Positions 1 through 12,394 are shown, counted from the first letter of the stretch. The stretch: DNA of 64,000 nucleotides from Amaurobius ferox (GCA_951213105.1 OX578136.1:158177178-158241177), one strand, 5' to 3'. Numbers and translations: made by a program. The notes: generated by a model from the sequence alone, not told the origin.

Positions 1-284
1 AACTCGTGCATAATGTTCGTCTCTTCACTTTATGGTTTGTTAGTACTAAATAAATCATTTTCTAATTTTACTTCTAATGTTAAAAGAGTGATATATACAT
101 ATTATACAACATCGCCTGGTAGAGGGCGGAAGACATACTCCCAATTTTAAACATACGTTGAGGGATATAAACGGCAACTTTTTAACCCTATTCCATTAGT
201 TTTTAACGAAAAAAAAAATTTTCGCTCTATTTCACTCCACCCTGATGCGCATGCGCAACTTTACCTATAAGTAGTGGGGAAAAT
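1..284. other. AT-rich noncoding DNA
   Basis: No open frame, RNA gene or clear repeat was seen here. Confidence 0.5.
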
Positions 285-540
285 ATAAAATCTTGGAATG
301 TTGTTTGACAAAATTATAAAATTATATATATTATATATTATATATCCAATATTCTTTCAGCTATAGTTCAAGAATGGCTAAACACACAAAATTCTTTTTC
401 ATACACTCATAAGAAGAAGGAAAAAAAATCTTAATTGATTTTATTAGTGTGCAATCAACCGTTTTTGGTTCATTTAAATTCATAGTTATAGCAGACGATA
501 TTTTTTATTATATTTTATAATAATAAAAGAATATGTACGA
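285..540 (+). repeat. Dispersed repeat R8, copy 1
   Basis: This stretch matches 48612-48850 in the same order. Both hold 'aaaatataaaatcttggaat', then 'tctttcagc', then 'cttaatt.att', then 'atagttataacagac' or a near match. The match is patchy and interrupted by AT expansion, so this is an old copy. The family class is unknown. Confidence 0.55.
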
Positions 541-2400
541 TAAGTCAAATAGGGAAAATTATTCATTCAGATGGAAAAACAGAGTTCCAGGTATTTCAAT
601 TTTTGGAATTTTGACTATTTGACATCATTTCAAAATAATACAATACACACAATGGTTTCATTTTACATTAAACATTTCTAACTATAACCCTTTCAAAGCA
701 GCACTGCGGCATCTATTTCTAACATCCGGTGGTCGGTTCCGTGGCTTTAATTACTTATCGAATTCCTTTTCCCAGAGCTCCGCAATTCATAACTCGTAAA
801 CTTAATTACAATCCGAAGCTAAACGAATCGAGACGGAAAAGAATTTAAGCCAGCGAAAACTTTTAAACGTCCTGGTGCCATTTCCGTTCTCCGTTTCTAG
901 TTCAACGTGTTCCTTCCAGAGACATTTTGAAAATGGCGCAGCGTTAAGAAATGCGGAGACTCACTGGTATTTAAAAAAATAATTCCAAATTGGGACTTTT
1001 TGGGTAGAGAGCATGAAATGTTATGGATTCCAGATTAAAGATGAAAGGAACCTTGAGATCCATTTTGAATAAATGTGGAATGCATTTTGTTTTAATTAAG
1101 ATGCCGTGATGCAGTATTTTCCGAAATGTGCTGTTTTAACTCTCATATTCACATTTACAAGATAGTTGAGAGTTTGTCAATGGAATACAGATAATTGCAC
1201 AAGAAAATATAATGCACTGTTCTTCTTAATATTTTTAGAAGGGAATACACGCAGATATGCAGAACAGGGAATTAAAAACATGCAGAACAGGACATTTAAA
1301 ATTAGAATGTTTTACAATATCAAGATATTAAATTTAATTTGGGTTGATAACAATCGGACAGGATCAATAAGTCCCTTCAATTGTGCACAATCAGGCTATC
1401 AGCTACATCAACTCCACCCATATAAGGAATTCCCTTGAACTCACTTACATTATCTTCTGTCCAGAATTTTTTAAAAGGTGCAGTAACACACGATTTGCGC
1501 AGTTGGAAACCGGCATTTATGCAGAGTGTATAAAACAGCTATTTTTTTCCAGCGTTGCTGTTACGGCTTAACACACTTTTTTCACAATTAAATTTGCTTT
1601 GTCTATAATGCCATAAAAATTTAAGAGTTCAGGTTGAAGAACTTTTCTTGCAAGTTAAGCACTTTTATTCACTGCAAAATGCACAGTACGTTTTGTGTTG
1701 AACGAATTACTGTTAAAAGAGAAAAAAAAAATAATGCGTGCAGGACATGACTTTCCATACATGATGCAATGCCATTACTTTTTTTACAGTAATGTAGCAG
1801 TCTACAAGCTGCATTGCCAAGTTATCTAGGAGGGTAGGGGGAGTATCCCTCCCCCTTCCTCAACAAGAAGCAGAATTTTGGATATTTTATTAATATACTA
1901 AAATAACCATAATTTGATGTTTACAATATTCCAAAATTTTTCATGTTGAAGACCGCCCCCAGCCGGAACTAAGGTTTAATTCCAAGCATCTTGGATTACG
2001 ACTACCAGCCTACCAGCAACATAAATCCATCAATCTAAGGATTGTCTTTAAAAGCTACATATTAGCAGCGTTGCATGATAATTTTGACTGGGGAGGCTGA
2101 GTGCTTTTTAAAATTAGAAAGTGGTTTGCTGTTATTACAAGTGAAATTTATATTTTTATATTTAAATTCGCTCTTATTTATTTTATTTATTTATTTTATT
2201 TATGATTAAAATAATATAATGTAGCCTAAAAATGAAAAAGTGCATTAAATGCACGAAATTTTAAAATGGCACCGATGTCAGATGAATACATGCAAGATAT
2301 ACATTTTAAATGTTTGCATATTTCTAAATTAGATCAACTTTTTCAACCATCATATTATATGATGTAGATATAAATTAGAACTTTATAAACAAGTGACAGA
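541..2400. other. AT-rich noncoding DNA
   Basis: Only short open frames with no recognisable protein character occur here. A slightly GC-richer block lies at about 690-960. I see no domain, splice pattern or RNA gene. Confidence 0.5.
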
Positions 2401-2424
2401 ATATATATATATATATATATATAT
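2401..2424. repeat. (AT)12 microsatellite
   Basis: Twelve uninterrupted AT dinucleotides. Confidence 0.95.
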
Positions 2425-4862
2425 CAGTTTTGTAAATATAAATAGCTATAACTAGCAAAATTGAAAATTCGAGAGTACACTGAAAATGGATGAAAAATAA
2501 ATTTGGAAAGGTTTTGAAGGTTCTGTAATCAACAATGTCCTTAAACAATTATTGATAAATACTATACTATGAAAACTTAATATCTTATAGTTACAATATG
2601 CTAAAAATCTATTAGAAATATTATCAATCGATTATGTAAAAAATATTCTAACGTAACAGGCGATTACCAAAGCGAAATCCGATTTATTCCTTCAAAAAAA
2701 CCCCAAATACGCAAACGGATGCGTCGCCATATTGATACCGAGATCTGTTTCACTTACTAACTACTATTGATGCCGAAGGCTACTTCATTTACTAACTAGT
2801 AACCACTAAGTTTAAATAGTCATTATTAGTGTATTTCTTGATCCTGATCTTGTTTAAAGTAAGGTGAATATCAAGTTATTTGGAATTACAAAAAATTTAT
2901 ATTTTCTGCGAAACTAGCACTTCTTTTGACTCAAAATGGCGGACCCATTCAACAATATCATGTTTGCGCAGGTCATTGAGAAACGTCACGTCTCACATCC
3001 AATCATTGTCGTTAGAAAAGGGAGAAGCAAAAGCCACGCCCCTTCCCAAGGCTAGCTTCCATGCGCTCGTTACAGGCGATGATCAGCAACGGAAGAGTCC
3101 GGATGTTTCAATATCATGCTAATCACTTCGTAGTCTTGAATATTTGAGCCTATGATACTTTAAAATATGCGTTTTAATGTGAAAAAATACTTTGAAACCT
3201 GTTACTTTAAGCAAATAAAGTGTAACTATTTTCTAAAGTATAGATATACATGCAAAAAGTTATTTTAAAAATAAAATAAATAAAAATGTTTAAATAATTC
3301 TTTAAACTAGATTTGAAACTGGGGAGGCTGAGCTTCTTAGTCTCTATGGACGCTAAGCTTCTGCTACATATTAAAAAATCCTGTTTAAGTTTGGAGATAT
3401 AGTTATTAAAAGCATATTCACATTTCGGTCCCTTATATTCTGTAATATGTTGCCATACATATTTCAAATAAACTAGTTGCATGTGAACAAAACGGCACAT
3501 CTGTCAAATTACAGTATTCATTTTTTTGATACATGGTGAATACTAAGAATTGATATTTTTATAACCCACCCCTAAAGGAGTCTGAAAGGGTGGAATCAAC
3601 GAGGGACACGATCACCATATCTGCCTAGCCCCTCTAGTCAGGAACCTGACTAAGAAGATACACGAGACTACAGACAAGGTTATAAGGTACTAAGACAAGG
3701 TTATAAGATCTATATTCTCATAGCTCACCTCATAGCAATTTTCCAATTGCTCATGTACCCTACTAATCAGACGACATATTTTCTTTGTTTTCCATTGGCT
3801 GTTGGAATTTGAGACGTTATGGAGGCGGGCTTAAGATCAATTTAGAACATGAAACTCTATAACTAAACTTGGAATGCTTGCTTTAGAATTTTTGTCAAAA
3901 CTGCAAGTGATCTGTCAAATGATAATCCATTACCAAACAAAATAATTTAGTCAATAATTGAAATGTCAAATTATCAAATCATAAATTTTAGCAACTTATC
4001 AGAGACGAGTAGCGTATTTTACCCTCTGAATTATACTACATCAGAGACGAGTTATTTCCATATTATAAAATGATTATTTTGCACAATTATTTAAATGAAG
4101 TCAAACCACTTTGATTATAACACATATCTAGTTACTACTTGAAATTACATTATTTATTCTGAATTAAAATAAGCTGTTTGCAAGTGAATTTGGATCTCCA
4201 ATTCAATGATTTTGGATCTACTATATTATTAAAATAAATGAATTTGCAAATCATGTTATGCGTTGAAGCGTAGCATAAAATTTCAAAATCTAATTTTGGA
4301 CCCCTTCCCGTGAAGTTACAAAACCTAATATTCAATTAAATACTTGGAAATATGTCATTATCATATGTTACTGCCACGAAAGCTGTTAGCTGCGGTTACT
4401 GAATGATATAGGTTCTTTTTAGATGCCATACTGCTGAAACTAAATAGCTCAATATTTACAGTGGTATCCTAGTAGGTCATATTATTGTACACAGACACGA
4501 AGGATTATTTGCTTAACCCATCCCGAAAGATTGAAAAGGGGCGGGATCACTGGACGGAAGGAAAACAGTATCTGATAAGTTATTTACGTTTCCCAATGTA
4601 TGTTTTTTTAGTATATCTGCTTTTAAAGTTCTTAAAATTAAAAGTACCAACACCCCTTTAGTGATGAATGGTGGCAAAATTATACGTTCTATTTTTTATT
4701 ACCAATAAAAAGAACAGAATTCCATACTCATTTTTCTTGAGAACATAAAATGACTTCATGATAGAACTACACACAGAACTTTCAGTTAATTTAATATACG
4801 GCTGAATATTATTTTATCCCATGAAAATTTATGCCTCCTTGTTTCTACATATCTCCACCACT
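2425..4862. other. AT-rich noncoding DNA with short old repeats
   Basis: No gene was recognised. 'actggggaggctgag' occurs at about 2089 and again at about 3318, suggesting two fragments of one old repeat. The block 'taaccca.cc..aaag' followed by a G-rich 'gg.atca' occurs at about 3563 and about 4516. 'atcagagacgagt' occurs twice near 4000-4050. None has a recognisable class. Confidence 0.4.
3672..3713. repeat. 21-bp direct repeat, two copies
   Basis: The unit begins 'agacaaggttataag' at 3672 and again at 3693, directly abutting. Confidence 0.8.
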
Positions 4863-4978
4863 TTATTTCCAATGCACGGATAAAGAAAGATTTAAAGCCT
4901 GAGTAAAAGGAACACTCAAAAAGATTGCATTACGGTAACGCATATTTATCGACTACCTGCTGAGAATGAATAAAGTTA
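4863..4978 (+). repeat. Dispersed repeat R3, copy 1
   Basis: Shares 'cacggataaag', 'aaagcctg.gtaaaa', 'cactcaaaaagattgcatta' and 'ctacctgctg.gaatg' with the stretches at 9455-9740, 11990-12265 and 19430-19690. All four copies lie on the plus strand. No coding sequence or terminal signature is evident. Confidence 0.65.
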
Positions 4979-5106
4979 GCAGCTGCTTCTCATGATATTT
5001 AAAAAAAAATCAGAGAAATATGCTATTGATCCATTTTATTCGTGTAGGGATATAATAAAAGGTTATTATCAGATACAGAGACTTGTTTCGTTGCACATCT
5101 CATGTA

Positions 5107-5133
5107 CACTCATTGCCATAAAAATTTGCGCAC
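5107..5133 (+). repeat. Left TIR of the Tc1-like element
   Basis: Inverted partner of 6469-6494, preceded by TA at 5105-5106. Confidence 0.85.
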
Positions 5134-5340
5134 TAAGAAGTAATTGTGGGATCGTAAGGAAACTTGGCATGCAGGTACGTATCTGCCAGATATGTAAATG
5201 ATTAGAAATACAGCGTGATTGCGCATTGCGTAATACCACCAGAGGGCATTGAACTTCGTTCTCCCTGACGCAGAAAAAAGGTACACATATGCTTTTTGCC
5301 TGTACTTAATCTGTTGCAGAGGGATGCTTTGTCATTAGGG

Positions 5341-6343
5341 ATGCCGTTACGCCGCCATCGAAGACAATTTGATCAGCTGTCATAGTTCAAGAGGGGAAGA
5401 ATCATCGGGATGATGGAAGCAGGGTGGTCAGCTCGGCCAGTAGCCCGCCACCTAGGCCGTTTTGACTTTACTGGACGAGAGAGAGGTCGCATACACGGTG
5501 GCCATACTCAGGACGTCCTCGGCTGACCAATAGCCGAGAAGACCATTACATCACCTACACTCAAGTACAGCGCAAACTACATCATTGTTCGCCATCCGGA
5601 TACAGGCAGCACCTTCACTTACGGACCCCTGTGTCTGTCCGTCCATACCATCGCGAGGCGTCTGGCTGAAGGACATTTTGTATCACGGCGCCCATTACGT
5701 GTGATGCCAATGGCACCCACCCACAGTCGCTTCAATTTGGAGTGGTGTCGCGTTCGACGGGATTGGACTACAAACGAATTCAACCAGATCGTATTCAGTG
5801 ACAAATCGAGATTCAATTTGGATAGTGGTAACAACAGTGTACGTGTGTGGAGGACCCTTGGTGAACGCTTCAATCCTGCCTTCGCTTTATAGCAGCACAC
5901 CTCTCCCACAGCTGCTGTGATGATATGGGTTGCCATCGCATACGGCACTCGGCCATTTCTAATATCGATCCAAGGAACCGAACCATAACAGCCCAGTGGT
6001 ACGTTCTTGACATCCTTTAGCCACATGGGTTGCCACTCATGGCAGGGTTCCTAGGAGATTTTCAACAGTACAATACTGGGCTACACACAGCAAGGGTGTC
6101 ACAGAAAGCCTCCGCTACATTACCACCCTTCCTGGCCTGACGATCCCCAGATTTCTCATCGATCGATCATGAGATCACTTGGGACGGCAAGTTGAATAGT
6201 CTACGAATTTGGTCGAACTAGAGGCGCGCTTACAACAACTGTGGAATGAGATAACGCAGGACACCATAGGGACCTGTATGCCTCAATGTCCGCCCATATT
6301 GCATCGTGTATTCACACTGGATGTGGTCCAACAGGGTACTTGA
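5341..6343 (+). pseudogene. Tc1-like transposase pseudogene (copy 1)
   Basis: This relic once encoded an IS630/Tc1-type cut-and-paste transposase of about 340 residues. The start at 5341 gives the MPLRRHRRQF opening typical of this arthropod Tc1 lineage, followed by a helix-turn-helix region reading GRIIGMMEAGWSARPVAR. An in-frame TAG sits at 5383-5385 and another stop near 5523. The middle is scrambled. The frame is readable again from about 5620 to 5892, with RRLAEGHFVSRRPLRVMP and the first catalytic motif as FSDKSRFNL. After a stop at 5890 the reading frame shifts. In the shifted frame the second catalytic Asp is replaced (QQYN instead of QQDN) and the third motif reads SPDFSSIDH, with Asp for Glu. 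The end matches the usual LYASM...GY terminus at 6343. It is inactive beyond doubt. Confidence 0.92.
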
Positions 6344-6468
6344 ACATTCATTCATTTGTTTTTCTTGTAATGAATGATCCTTCTGCTTTGATTTTATAAT
6401 CACTTACTAATATCAACGTTACACTTCCATATATAAAATTTCGTTCGACTCTGACAACTCTTTCTTGG

Positions 6469-6494
6469 TGCGGAAATGTTTATGGCAATGAGGA
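6469..6494 (-). repeat. Right TIR of the Tc1-like element
   Basis: Inverted partner of 5107-5133, followed by TA at 6495-6496. Confidence 0.85.
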
Positions 6495-6496
6495 TA

Positions 6497-6580
6497 TTAA
6501 CATCACATAAAAGTAGTGTTAACTTCATATAAGAGTAATGTTAACTGGACATAAGAGTGGTATTAACATCATATAACATC
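6497..6580. repeat. 22-bp tandem repeat, about 3.8 copies
   Basis: Units start at 6497, 6519, 6541 and 6563, each opening 'ttaac' and containing 'cataa.agt'. The array begins directly after the TA that flanks the Tc1-like element. Confidence 0.8.
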
Positions 6581-6884
6581 TATGACTAATGAATGTGCAT
6601 TGCGCAGTCATGTTTTATGACCATGTTTTATGACCACCTGATCACAGAACCTTTCACATCATTTTAACATATATGAGCCAGATTCTAGTGATGCATTTGG
6701 TCTGGAACGGACCGGAAGGATGTTTCGTTATTTTTTGTAGAGATATACGCATTCCAGAACGCTTTTCCTAAATGTCATAATAGAAAATTATTGAAGTTAT
6801 GCACCTAACATTATGAAACAGGCATAATAAAAGGGGAGGGAGAAATAATATATATTTTAATCATAGCTACTATATATATCTTCT
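6581..6884. other. AT-rich noncoding DNA
   Basis: Nothing recognisable apart from short AT runs. Confidence 0.5.
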
Positions 6885-7490
6885 ATAATAATAAAAGGCA
6901 ATGTCTGTCTGTGTGTCTGAGCCTATAGTGTTTTATACACTATAGGCTCAGCGACCGCGCGTTGCAGAACTACGATATTTGGCAATCGGAGACCCGAGGG
7001 GGAGGGAGGTGACACGTGAAAACCGATTTTTAAAATTTGAATTTTTTTTGTTGTTGTTATTCAATGTTGTATGCGATTTCGACTGTTTCTTCCTTTTTCC
7101 CCTTTTTTCCCCACCATCCAGACGTCATAGAAAAAAACAAATCACACTACCGAAAAGAGCGGACAATTGCGAGTAAAAATATAACAATTTTAAATCTCAG
7201 GGTTAAATTCTAATATTTTTTAGAGATTTTAAAACAAAAGTCACTTTCGGCTCAAAAAAAAAAACGAACTTTCGTATTTAAATCCTCGCGTCGGGAAAAG
7301 TACCGATGTTTTCAACTAATAATTTACAGTTTTAGAAAGCTCAAAGATCAGGCTTTCTTACAAGTCCTATTTGGTCCAGAAATAGTAAAAAGTAGCCGCA
7401 GGATACGGATTTTAAAGAATTAATAATAATTTTCAAAATGAATAGATTTCTCACTGAAGGAATTTCAACTTCCGACTTTGCAAAAGACTT
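6885..7490 (+). repeat. Dispersed repeat R6, copy 1
   Basis: The reverse complement of this block is found at 32735-33298. Shared landmarks in order are 'aaggcaatgtct', the 'gaccgcgcgt' block, 'tttggcaatcggagacc', 'tcacgtgaaaaccga', 'agagcggacaattgcgagta', 'gctttcttacaag' and 'ttttaaagaa'. The start, 'tcttctataataataaaaggc', resembles the TC-initiated 5' ends of Helitron-like repeats, but no matching 3' end was found. There is no credible coding sequence. Confidence 0.75.
6918..6950. repeat. Perfect hairpin inside R6
   Basis: Arms 'tgagcctatagtg' (6918-6930) and 'cactataggctca' (6938-6950) are perfectly complementary around a 7-base loop. The second R6 copy has lost one arm. Confidence 0.9.
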
Positions 7491-8057
7491 GCCTATTCGT
7501 AAACTAAGAAAATGGCCATCAGAAATGCTTACAGGAGTTTATTTAGCTTATAGTAGTAGTAGCATGCCCACAAACTTGAAACATTTGGAAACTTATCCCA
7601 AATTATAGTTTGCTGGTCTAACGAAACATGATTAACATGCGGCACAGGCGCATTACGCTCTACATAAACTTACGGGCGTATCTAATCTGGGTACACGGCT
7701 TTCGTTATATCTAGCCAAAGACTGCTGCGTAGTTTCACTCCGTAAAAAAAGTTTTTTTACCCGAGAATTAAAATTCAAAAATTTGATGCACGCTTAACAA
7801 ATTGTCATCCGATTTTACTCAATCATCCAATAATACCCATAATGATAATATAACACCAAATTAAAAAAAAAATTAGAAATATATTATTTAAATGCTCAAA
7901 GTTATAATTTTGCATTTTAAACTCTATTTTCTATCGCGAATGACGTCTGAAACGTTTGTGGCTGCAATAATTAAATTGATTTGATGAAACGGTGGAAGTG
8001 ACAAAATTTTTGGATTCAAAACTCATGTTAATAAATATATATGCATGTAAGAAGAAT
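7491..8057. other. AT-rich noncoding DNA
   Basis: A 56-codon open frame at 7438-7608 has no recognisable features and was not called. The rest is AT-rich. Confidence 0.45.
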
Positions 8058-9028
8058 CAAGAAAGATTATACATGCATAAAGCATTGATTATGAAACACT
8101 TTCCAATAGAAATGAAATTTTATTTAAACATATCTAAAATGCGATACATTCGGCGCTGATATATTTTAAATCATCACAGTACTACATTAATTTATTATAT
8201 TGGAAAACTTGAAACTTCATGGGAAAAAATGAACTTATTCAAATGACGTCATCGAAATATAAATCGTCTCGTTCTCAATGTAAAAGCAATGAATATTTCA
8301 GTCATATCAATTATATTCCAGATTCCAGAACTAAATAATTTTGAGGGAAAAATTTCAGCAATTTTTATACAACTCATTTTACAATCACTTGTTTACATTC
8401 TGCATCAATTAAAATTAGGTTTAGTTTTAGAAATAATCAAAGTTTAATAATCATTTAAACTAAAAAATATTTTAATTGCGTTGGTGCAGGAAATACGAAA
8501 AAATAAAGCGGTTTTTGAACAGATACAACAGTAAATATAAATGTTAAAGAACTTTAAATATCACGATTTCTACACTGGGAAAAAGCGATGCCATATTTTA
8601 TTTTGAAGTTGGTCACGTGATATCTTCATATAATATGGGTGTTATTATTATTTTAATTTTTATTCAGAAAACATACCGAGCACATTATGTTGATTTTTTT
8701 TGTATTTTCTGGGATAATTTGAATATTCTTAAAATATTCGAAGCAATTTGCCAATTTTAACTTTGCCTTAAAAATGTTCGAAAAATTAGGTTCCACAGGG
8801 TTCAATGTATATTTCTTTTTCAATTCGGGTTCAATCCAAAACTAATTGGATGGTATTATTTATTTACATTACCATATACTCCACAGACCGTCTCTACAAT
8901 ATACTAAAATTTCATTTTGATAAAGTCATTTTTACGGCAGTTACCATATGAACGTACGAACTGACAGGCAGACAGAGAGAATGAACAAAGTCATACACAC
9001 ATTTTAACTTTGTTGTAAAGTGTTAAAA
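8058..9028 (+). repeat. Dispersed repeat R1, copy A
   Basis: Runs from 'caagaaagatt' with 'ataaagcattgattatg' to the family's terminal 'tttgttgtaaagtgttaaaa'. It shares the whole order of blocks with copies at 26266, 30221, 60822 and 62818. It has one CRE-like TGACGTCA (8244-8251) and one CACGTG (8613 region), but its TATA box is degraded ('tgtaaaag', about 8280), and it lacks the internal 170-bp duplication seen in the other copies. Confidence 0.85.
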
Positions 9029-9059
9029 CTGCCCGACGAGATCTGTGGTTTTGAGAGTT

Positions 9060-9215
9060 TTAGTACCCCTGTAACTGTTTCTACACAGAGTACGGCAAGT
9101 TAAATTAGTGGATCCGAAAGTCCTTCAGAGATATTGATAGCAGGGAAAGAAGGGCATGATGCCTTTGATGATGCATTCGCTGGATTCTGGTCTAAATTGG
9201 GTATCACTGCCCCGA
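9060..9215 (+). repeat. SINE core fragment (headless)
   Basis: Matches the central and 3' parts of the SINEs at 31341-31690 (minus strand) and 50803-51125. Shared blocks are 'cagagtacg', 'gtggatccg.aagtccttcagaga', 'ttgatag' and 'tctaaattgggt'. The tRNA-like head with A and B boxes is absent. Its start lies just after the end of R1 copy A. Confidence 0.7.
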
Positions 9216-9454
9216 ATAGATACATTGCACTTTCGGGTGAGTCTCCGACGGTCTAGTTAGATAGAAAGAAAACTACCCCTACATTGATTTTAACGGTTGC
9301 CGAAGCTTTGAATTTTCCGCCAAAGACACAAGTACACAAACACTTAGACACGTATTTTATTATGTAAGATGTATAGAATAGTGATGAGAGATACAACTTC
9401 GTGCTGTTAAATTGTAATAGAGACAATGTACAGAAAGCCAATGCTCAGTTACCT

Positions 9455-9740
9455 CATTGTATAAAAGTCGATTCATTCAAGATATTCCACAAAATAAATC
9501 CTTTATTTAACTCAATAGATCGCAATATCGTATTTCATTCTGTGAAAATGCATGTCTTCCTTTTATGCACTTCGCCTTTCTTCTATTTCCAAAGCATAGA
9601 TAGAAGAACGCGCTTCTTTTCAGAGCAAGTGTAAAAGAATATCATTTCCTCAAAAGATTCCATTAAGAAAACGAGTATTGATTGACTTACCTGCTGGGAA
9701 TGCTTGAAACGGCCATTTATTTGTTTACCGTGAATGCCTA
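9455..9740 (+). repeat. Dispersed repeat R3, copy 2
   Basis: Shares 'aactcaata', 'cgcaatatcgtatttcat', 'tcaaaagattccattaag' and 'tacctgctgggaatgc' with the other R3 copies. No coding capacity. Confidence 0.65.
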
Positions 9741-10099
9741 AATAAGTACCAAGGAATTATAACGCGAGATTTAAAGGAACTGGAGTGAAGTGTGGCTCAA
9801 CTCGTTTTTTTAATACAAGGAATCCGTTTTAAAATATCTTATGATTTTTTTCTTTATCTATTTGCAACATTTATAAGAAAAAGTGTGAAAAATCTGTATT
9901 GTTGTTCGCAATTATAGCATGTTACAATTAGGGTTAATGTTCCCCAGGGGAGAAACTTGCCCCCACCCCCTTCCGAGAGTGCTATTAACGCCACGAACAC
10001 CAAAATTGTGTCTTAGCTATTATTCTCCTTATATACAAAGTATAACGTAAAATGTATTGTGATGAGGTGTAAAATTCAAATTCGTGTTTTCGTACGAAG
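9741..10099. other. AT-rich noncoding DNA
   Basis: Nothing recognisable. A short C-rich run 'gcccccacccccttcc' lies at about 9959. Confidence 0.5.
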
Positions 10100-10510
10100 A
10101 ACACATTTCAACTATTCCTGAACATGGTACACGAATCGGACGTTTTGAGGTGATGTCTGTGTATATTTGTTTGTAAGTATATATTTATGTGTGTGTAAGT
10201 ATGAACGCGTGTGTGTAAGTATGAACACGTATGTGTAAGTATGAACGGATATTGATAAATCTGTTGTGTCAACTAACTTGTGTCTATCTGTTGGGTCAAC
10301 TAACAATAGCAACTACTTTACTAACACTAGAGACATCTAGATATAATTCTTAAAGCACTATGGCACTTTCAAGCGTTTCATCCATAGCAGTTTTATCTTC
10401 TTTCTAACTTCATGCTCTAAACATACACACAAACACAGGCATCACTTTAAAAACGTCCAGTTAGACTTCACGAATGCTGAAATCATGAAAATCTATCATA
10501 AATTCGAATT
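10100..10510. repeat. Two diverged R2 5'-end fragments in inverted orientation
   Basis: Near 10103-10165 the plus strand resembles the R2 5' region: 'catttcaa..attcctga', 'acgaatc', 'ttttgaggtgatgtctgtgt'. At about 10430-10520 the reverse complement of the same region appears ('ggcatcacttta', then 'aaattcgaattccaatttttgactctgtc'). Both are far more diverged than the other R2 copies. Confidence 0.5.
10191..10250. repeat. 20-bp tandem repeat, three copies
   Basis: The unit 'gtgtgtaagtatgaac.cgt' repeats at 10191, 10211 and 10231 with few changes. Confidence 0.9.
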
Positions 10511-11989
10511 CCAATTTTTGACTCTGTCGCTATTTACATTATTACTATGTAGGTAAGATAAGTGTAAATTGCAGCCCTATACCGATGCAATAGAAAGCAT
10601 CTGAAGAAAGAAATGGCCAACAATGGTGCTTTTCCTTTCCTAATATAGGCGGTTTAATTCTACTTTGAAGATATTACGAAACTAGCTTAGCAAAATTCGA
10701 CATAAATATAAATAACGGACAATAATAGTTGGTTTCAAGTTTTCTGTCTTATAGGTTTATATCTCCATCAAATTCGCAAGATAATAAAGTTGCAATTACA
10801 TGTTATATATATTTATCCCTAGAAGTTTTCAAATGGAAAGAACATTTCTACAGATTTTAAACCAATTAACATCACGGTGAAACAAACGTCCTATCAAGGT
10901 TGACCAGAAATGTTAACGCATAACATCGGCCACAAATGCGTATCACCTTGGTGAAAAGAATTAATAAAGTATTGCCAATTTATTTACTTTTGTTAAATTT
11001 CAAAAATTGAAGCAGGAAGTTATGTTTTAGAGAGTTTTTGTATCTGCTATTTAAGAGCAGTTGGCAAATCCGTCCAGGCAGTTCAGCTTCGTGATTTATT
11101 ACCAATCGCACGATTGGGAATACAGTTATTTGTGAACTCCTTAAGCATTGAACTGCTTCAAAATCATTTCGCAATGCACATAAACTGCTGGTACAAAGTA
11201 AAATATTTGGAAATCGTCATAAAAAACTTGTAACACAAAAAAGGGGTATAAACTGATTTAGAAAGCAAAAGTTAGAGACAAGACACGAATTTGTATCTAA
11301 AAATTGTAAAGGGCAAAAGCGTTCTCTTCTGTTTCTGGATCCGATATTGCGATAGTTCTATGTCAGAAAATTCTAAAATCCCTACTTTAAAGAGCTTCGT
11401 GTACTTATGAGCTTCTCTGTACGTTGATCGTCTTATCGTCTGCATCGTTCAAGACTAACGGCCTTATCGTCTGTATCGTTCTAGACGAGCGGCAATGATT
11501 GCGAAACAGTTACGGGTTTTGATGGATGATCAGTTGAGCAATTTCTTGCTTTCATATAAGGGCGGCTGGATGTCGGTGGCAAATAACAAAATTTGTATCT
11601 TTACATCATTGAATTCTAATTCGTAGTAGGGGTACTCACCGTAACAGTTCATAATTTGTATCCTTTATTGTTGATAATTTATTATGATTTAGTTAATTAA
11701 TTTCTAAAAAAAATCAAATTAAAATGAGTTGAAATTAAATTATTTTAGTCCTTGACTACGTTATTATTTCAGTTTATGAATCTGTGAAATTTTACTTTCA
11801 GATAGAAACCAATTTCTTGTCTCCTTAAGACTCAAATCCGAGAGAACCAAAAGGAGGCGATTTATTGCTGAACATTATATCGATCCCGGCTTCTCTCATC
11901 ATGGTCATAAATTTCAATTTACAGTGGTGATAATTATTTATTTTTGTGCTGATTTTTCCTATGCCACAGATGGATGCCATTATTCCATT
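10511..11989. other. AT-rich noncoding DNA
   Basis: No gene or clear repeat apart from the 31-bp duplication listed separately. Confidence 0.45.
11430..11491. repeat. 31-bp direct repeat, two copies
   Basis: Abutting units at 11430-11460 and 11461-11491 share 'cttatcgtctg.atcgttc'. Confidence 0.85.
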
Positions 11990-12265
11990 ACCAAATCCCC
12001 TCAAAATATTTCACTTAACTCAATACACGATATCTTATTTTATCCCCGGGAATTTTGTTTTTGTCTTCCCATGTTCTTCCTCCCATTTTCAATGGTCCGG
12101 TATTCCTTAACCTACGCTCTAAAGCCTGGGTTAAAAAAAAACACTCAAAAGATCCCATTAAGGTAACGCATATTGATTGGCTATCTTTTGGGAATGTATG
12201 AAGAAGATATTTATTTAACTAGAATGCTTAGAACGTGGCCAAAATATCCTAACGGTGCAGTTTAT
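11990..12265 (+). repeat. Dispersed repeat R3, copy 3
   Basis: Shares 'aactcaatacacgatatc', 'aaagcctgggttaaaa', 'actcaaaagatcccatta' and 'cggtgcagtttatttgaac' with the copy at 19430-19690. Confidence 0.7.
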
Positions 12266-12328
12266 TTGAACAAAGTGCAATAACAGGCTTTACTTGACAG
12301 AAAACTCTTAACAATATGTATTGCAGGT

Positions 12329-12329
12329 A

Positions 12330-12370
<41 letters not shown>

Positions 12371-12394
12371 CGTGTGTGTGTGTGTGTGTGTGTG
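12329..12394. repeat. Compound (TA)n(TG)n microsatellite
   Basis: TA repeats to about 12352 pass directly into TG repeats broken by one CG. The open frames of His-Thr repeats that cross it are artefacts. Confidence 0.95.

Larger units (their letters stand above)
5107..6494 (+). mobile_element. Tc1/mariner-like DNA transposon, complete ends, dead transposase
   Basis: A 1,388-bp element. The left end has 'tcattgccataaaaatttg' and the right end carries its inverted partner 'caaatgtttatggcaatga' in degraded form. Both inverted repeats start exactly three bases inside a TA dinucleotide (5105-5106 and 6495-6496), as expected for TA target duplication by this superfamily. The arms (about 5107-5133 and 6469-6494) match at roughly 23 of 26 positions by eye. 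The transposase inside is broken, so the copy could only have moved with help from another source. Confidence 0.88.

Noticed and set aside
1166..1438. 90-codon open frame
   Set aside because: AT-rich chance frame without protein character.
7438..7608. 56-codon open frame starting MNRFLTEG
   Set aside because: No recognised motif, lies at the edge of R6 and is not conserved in the second R6 copy.
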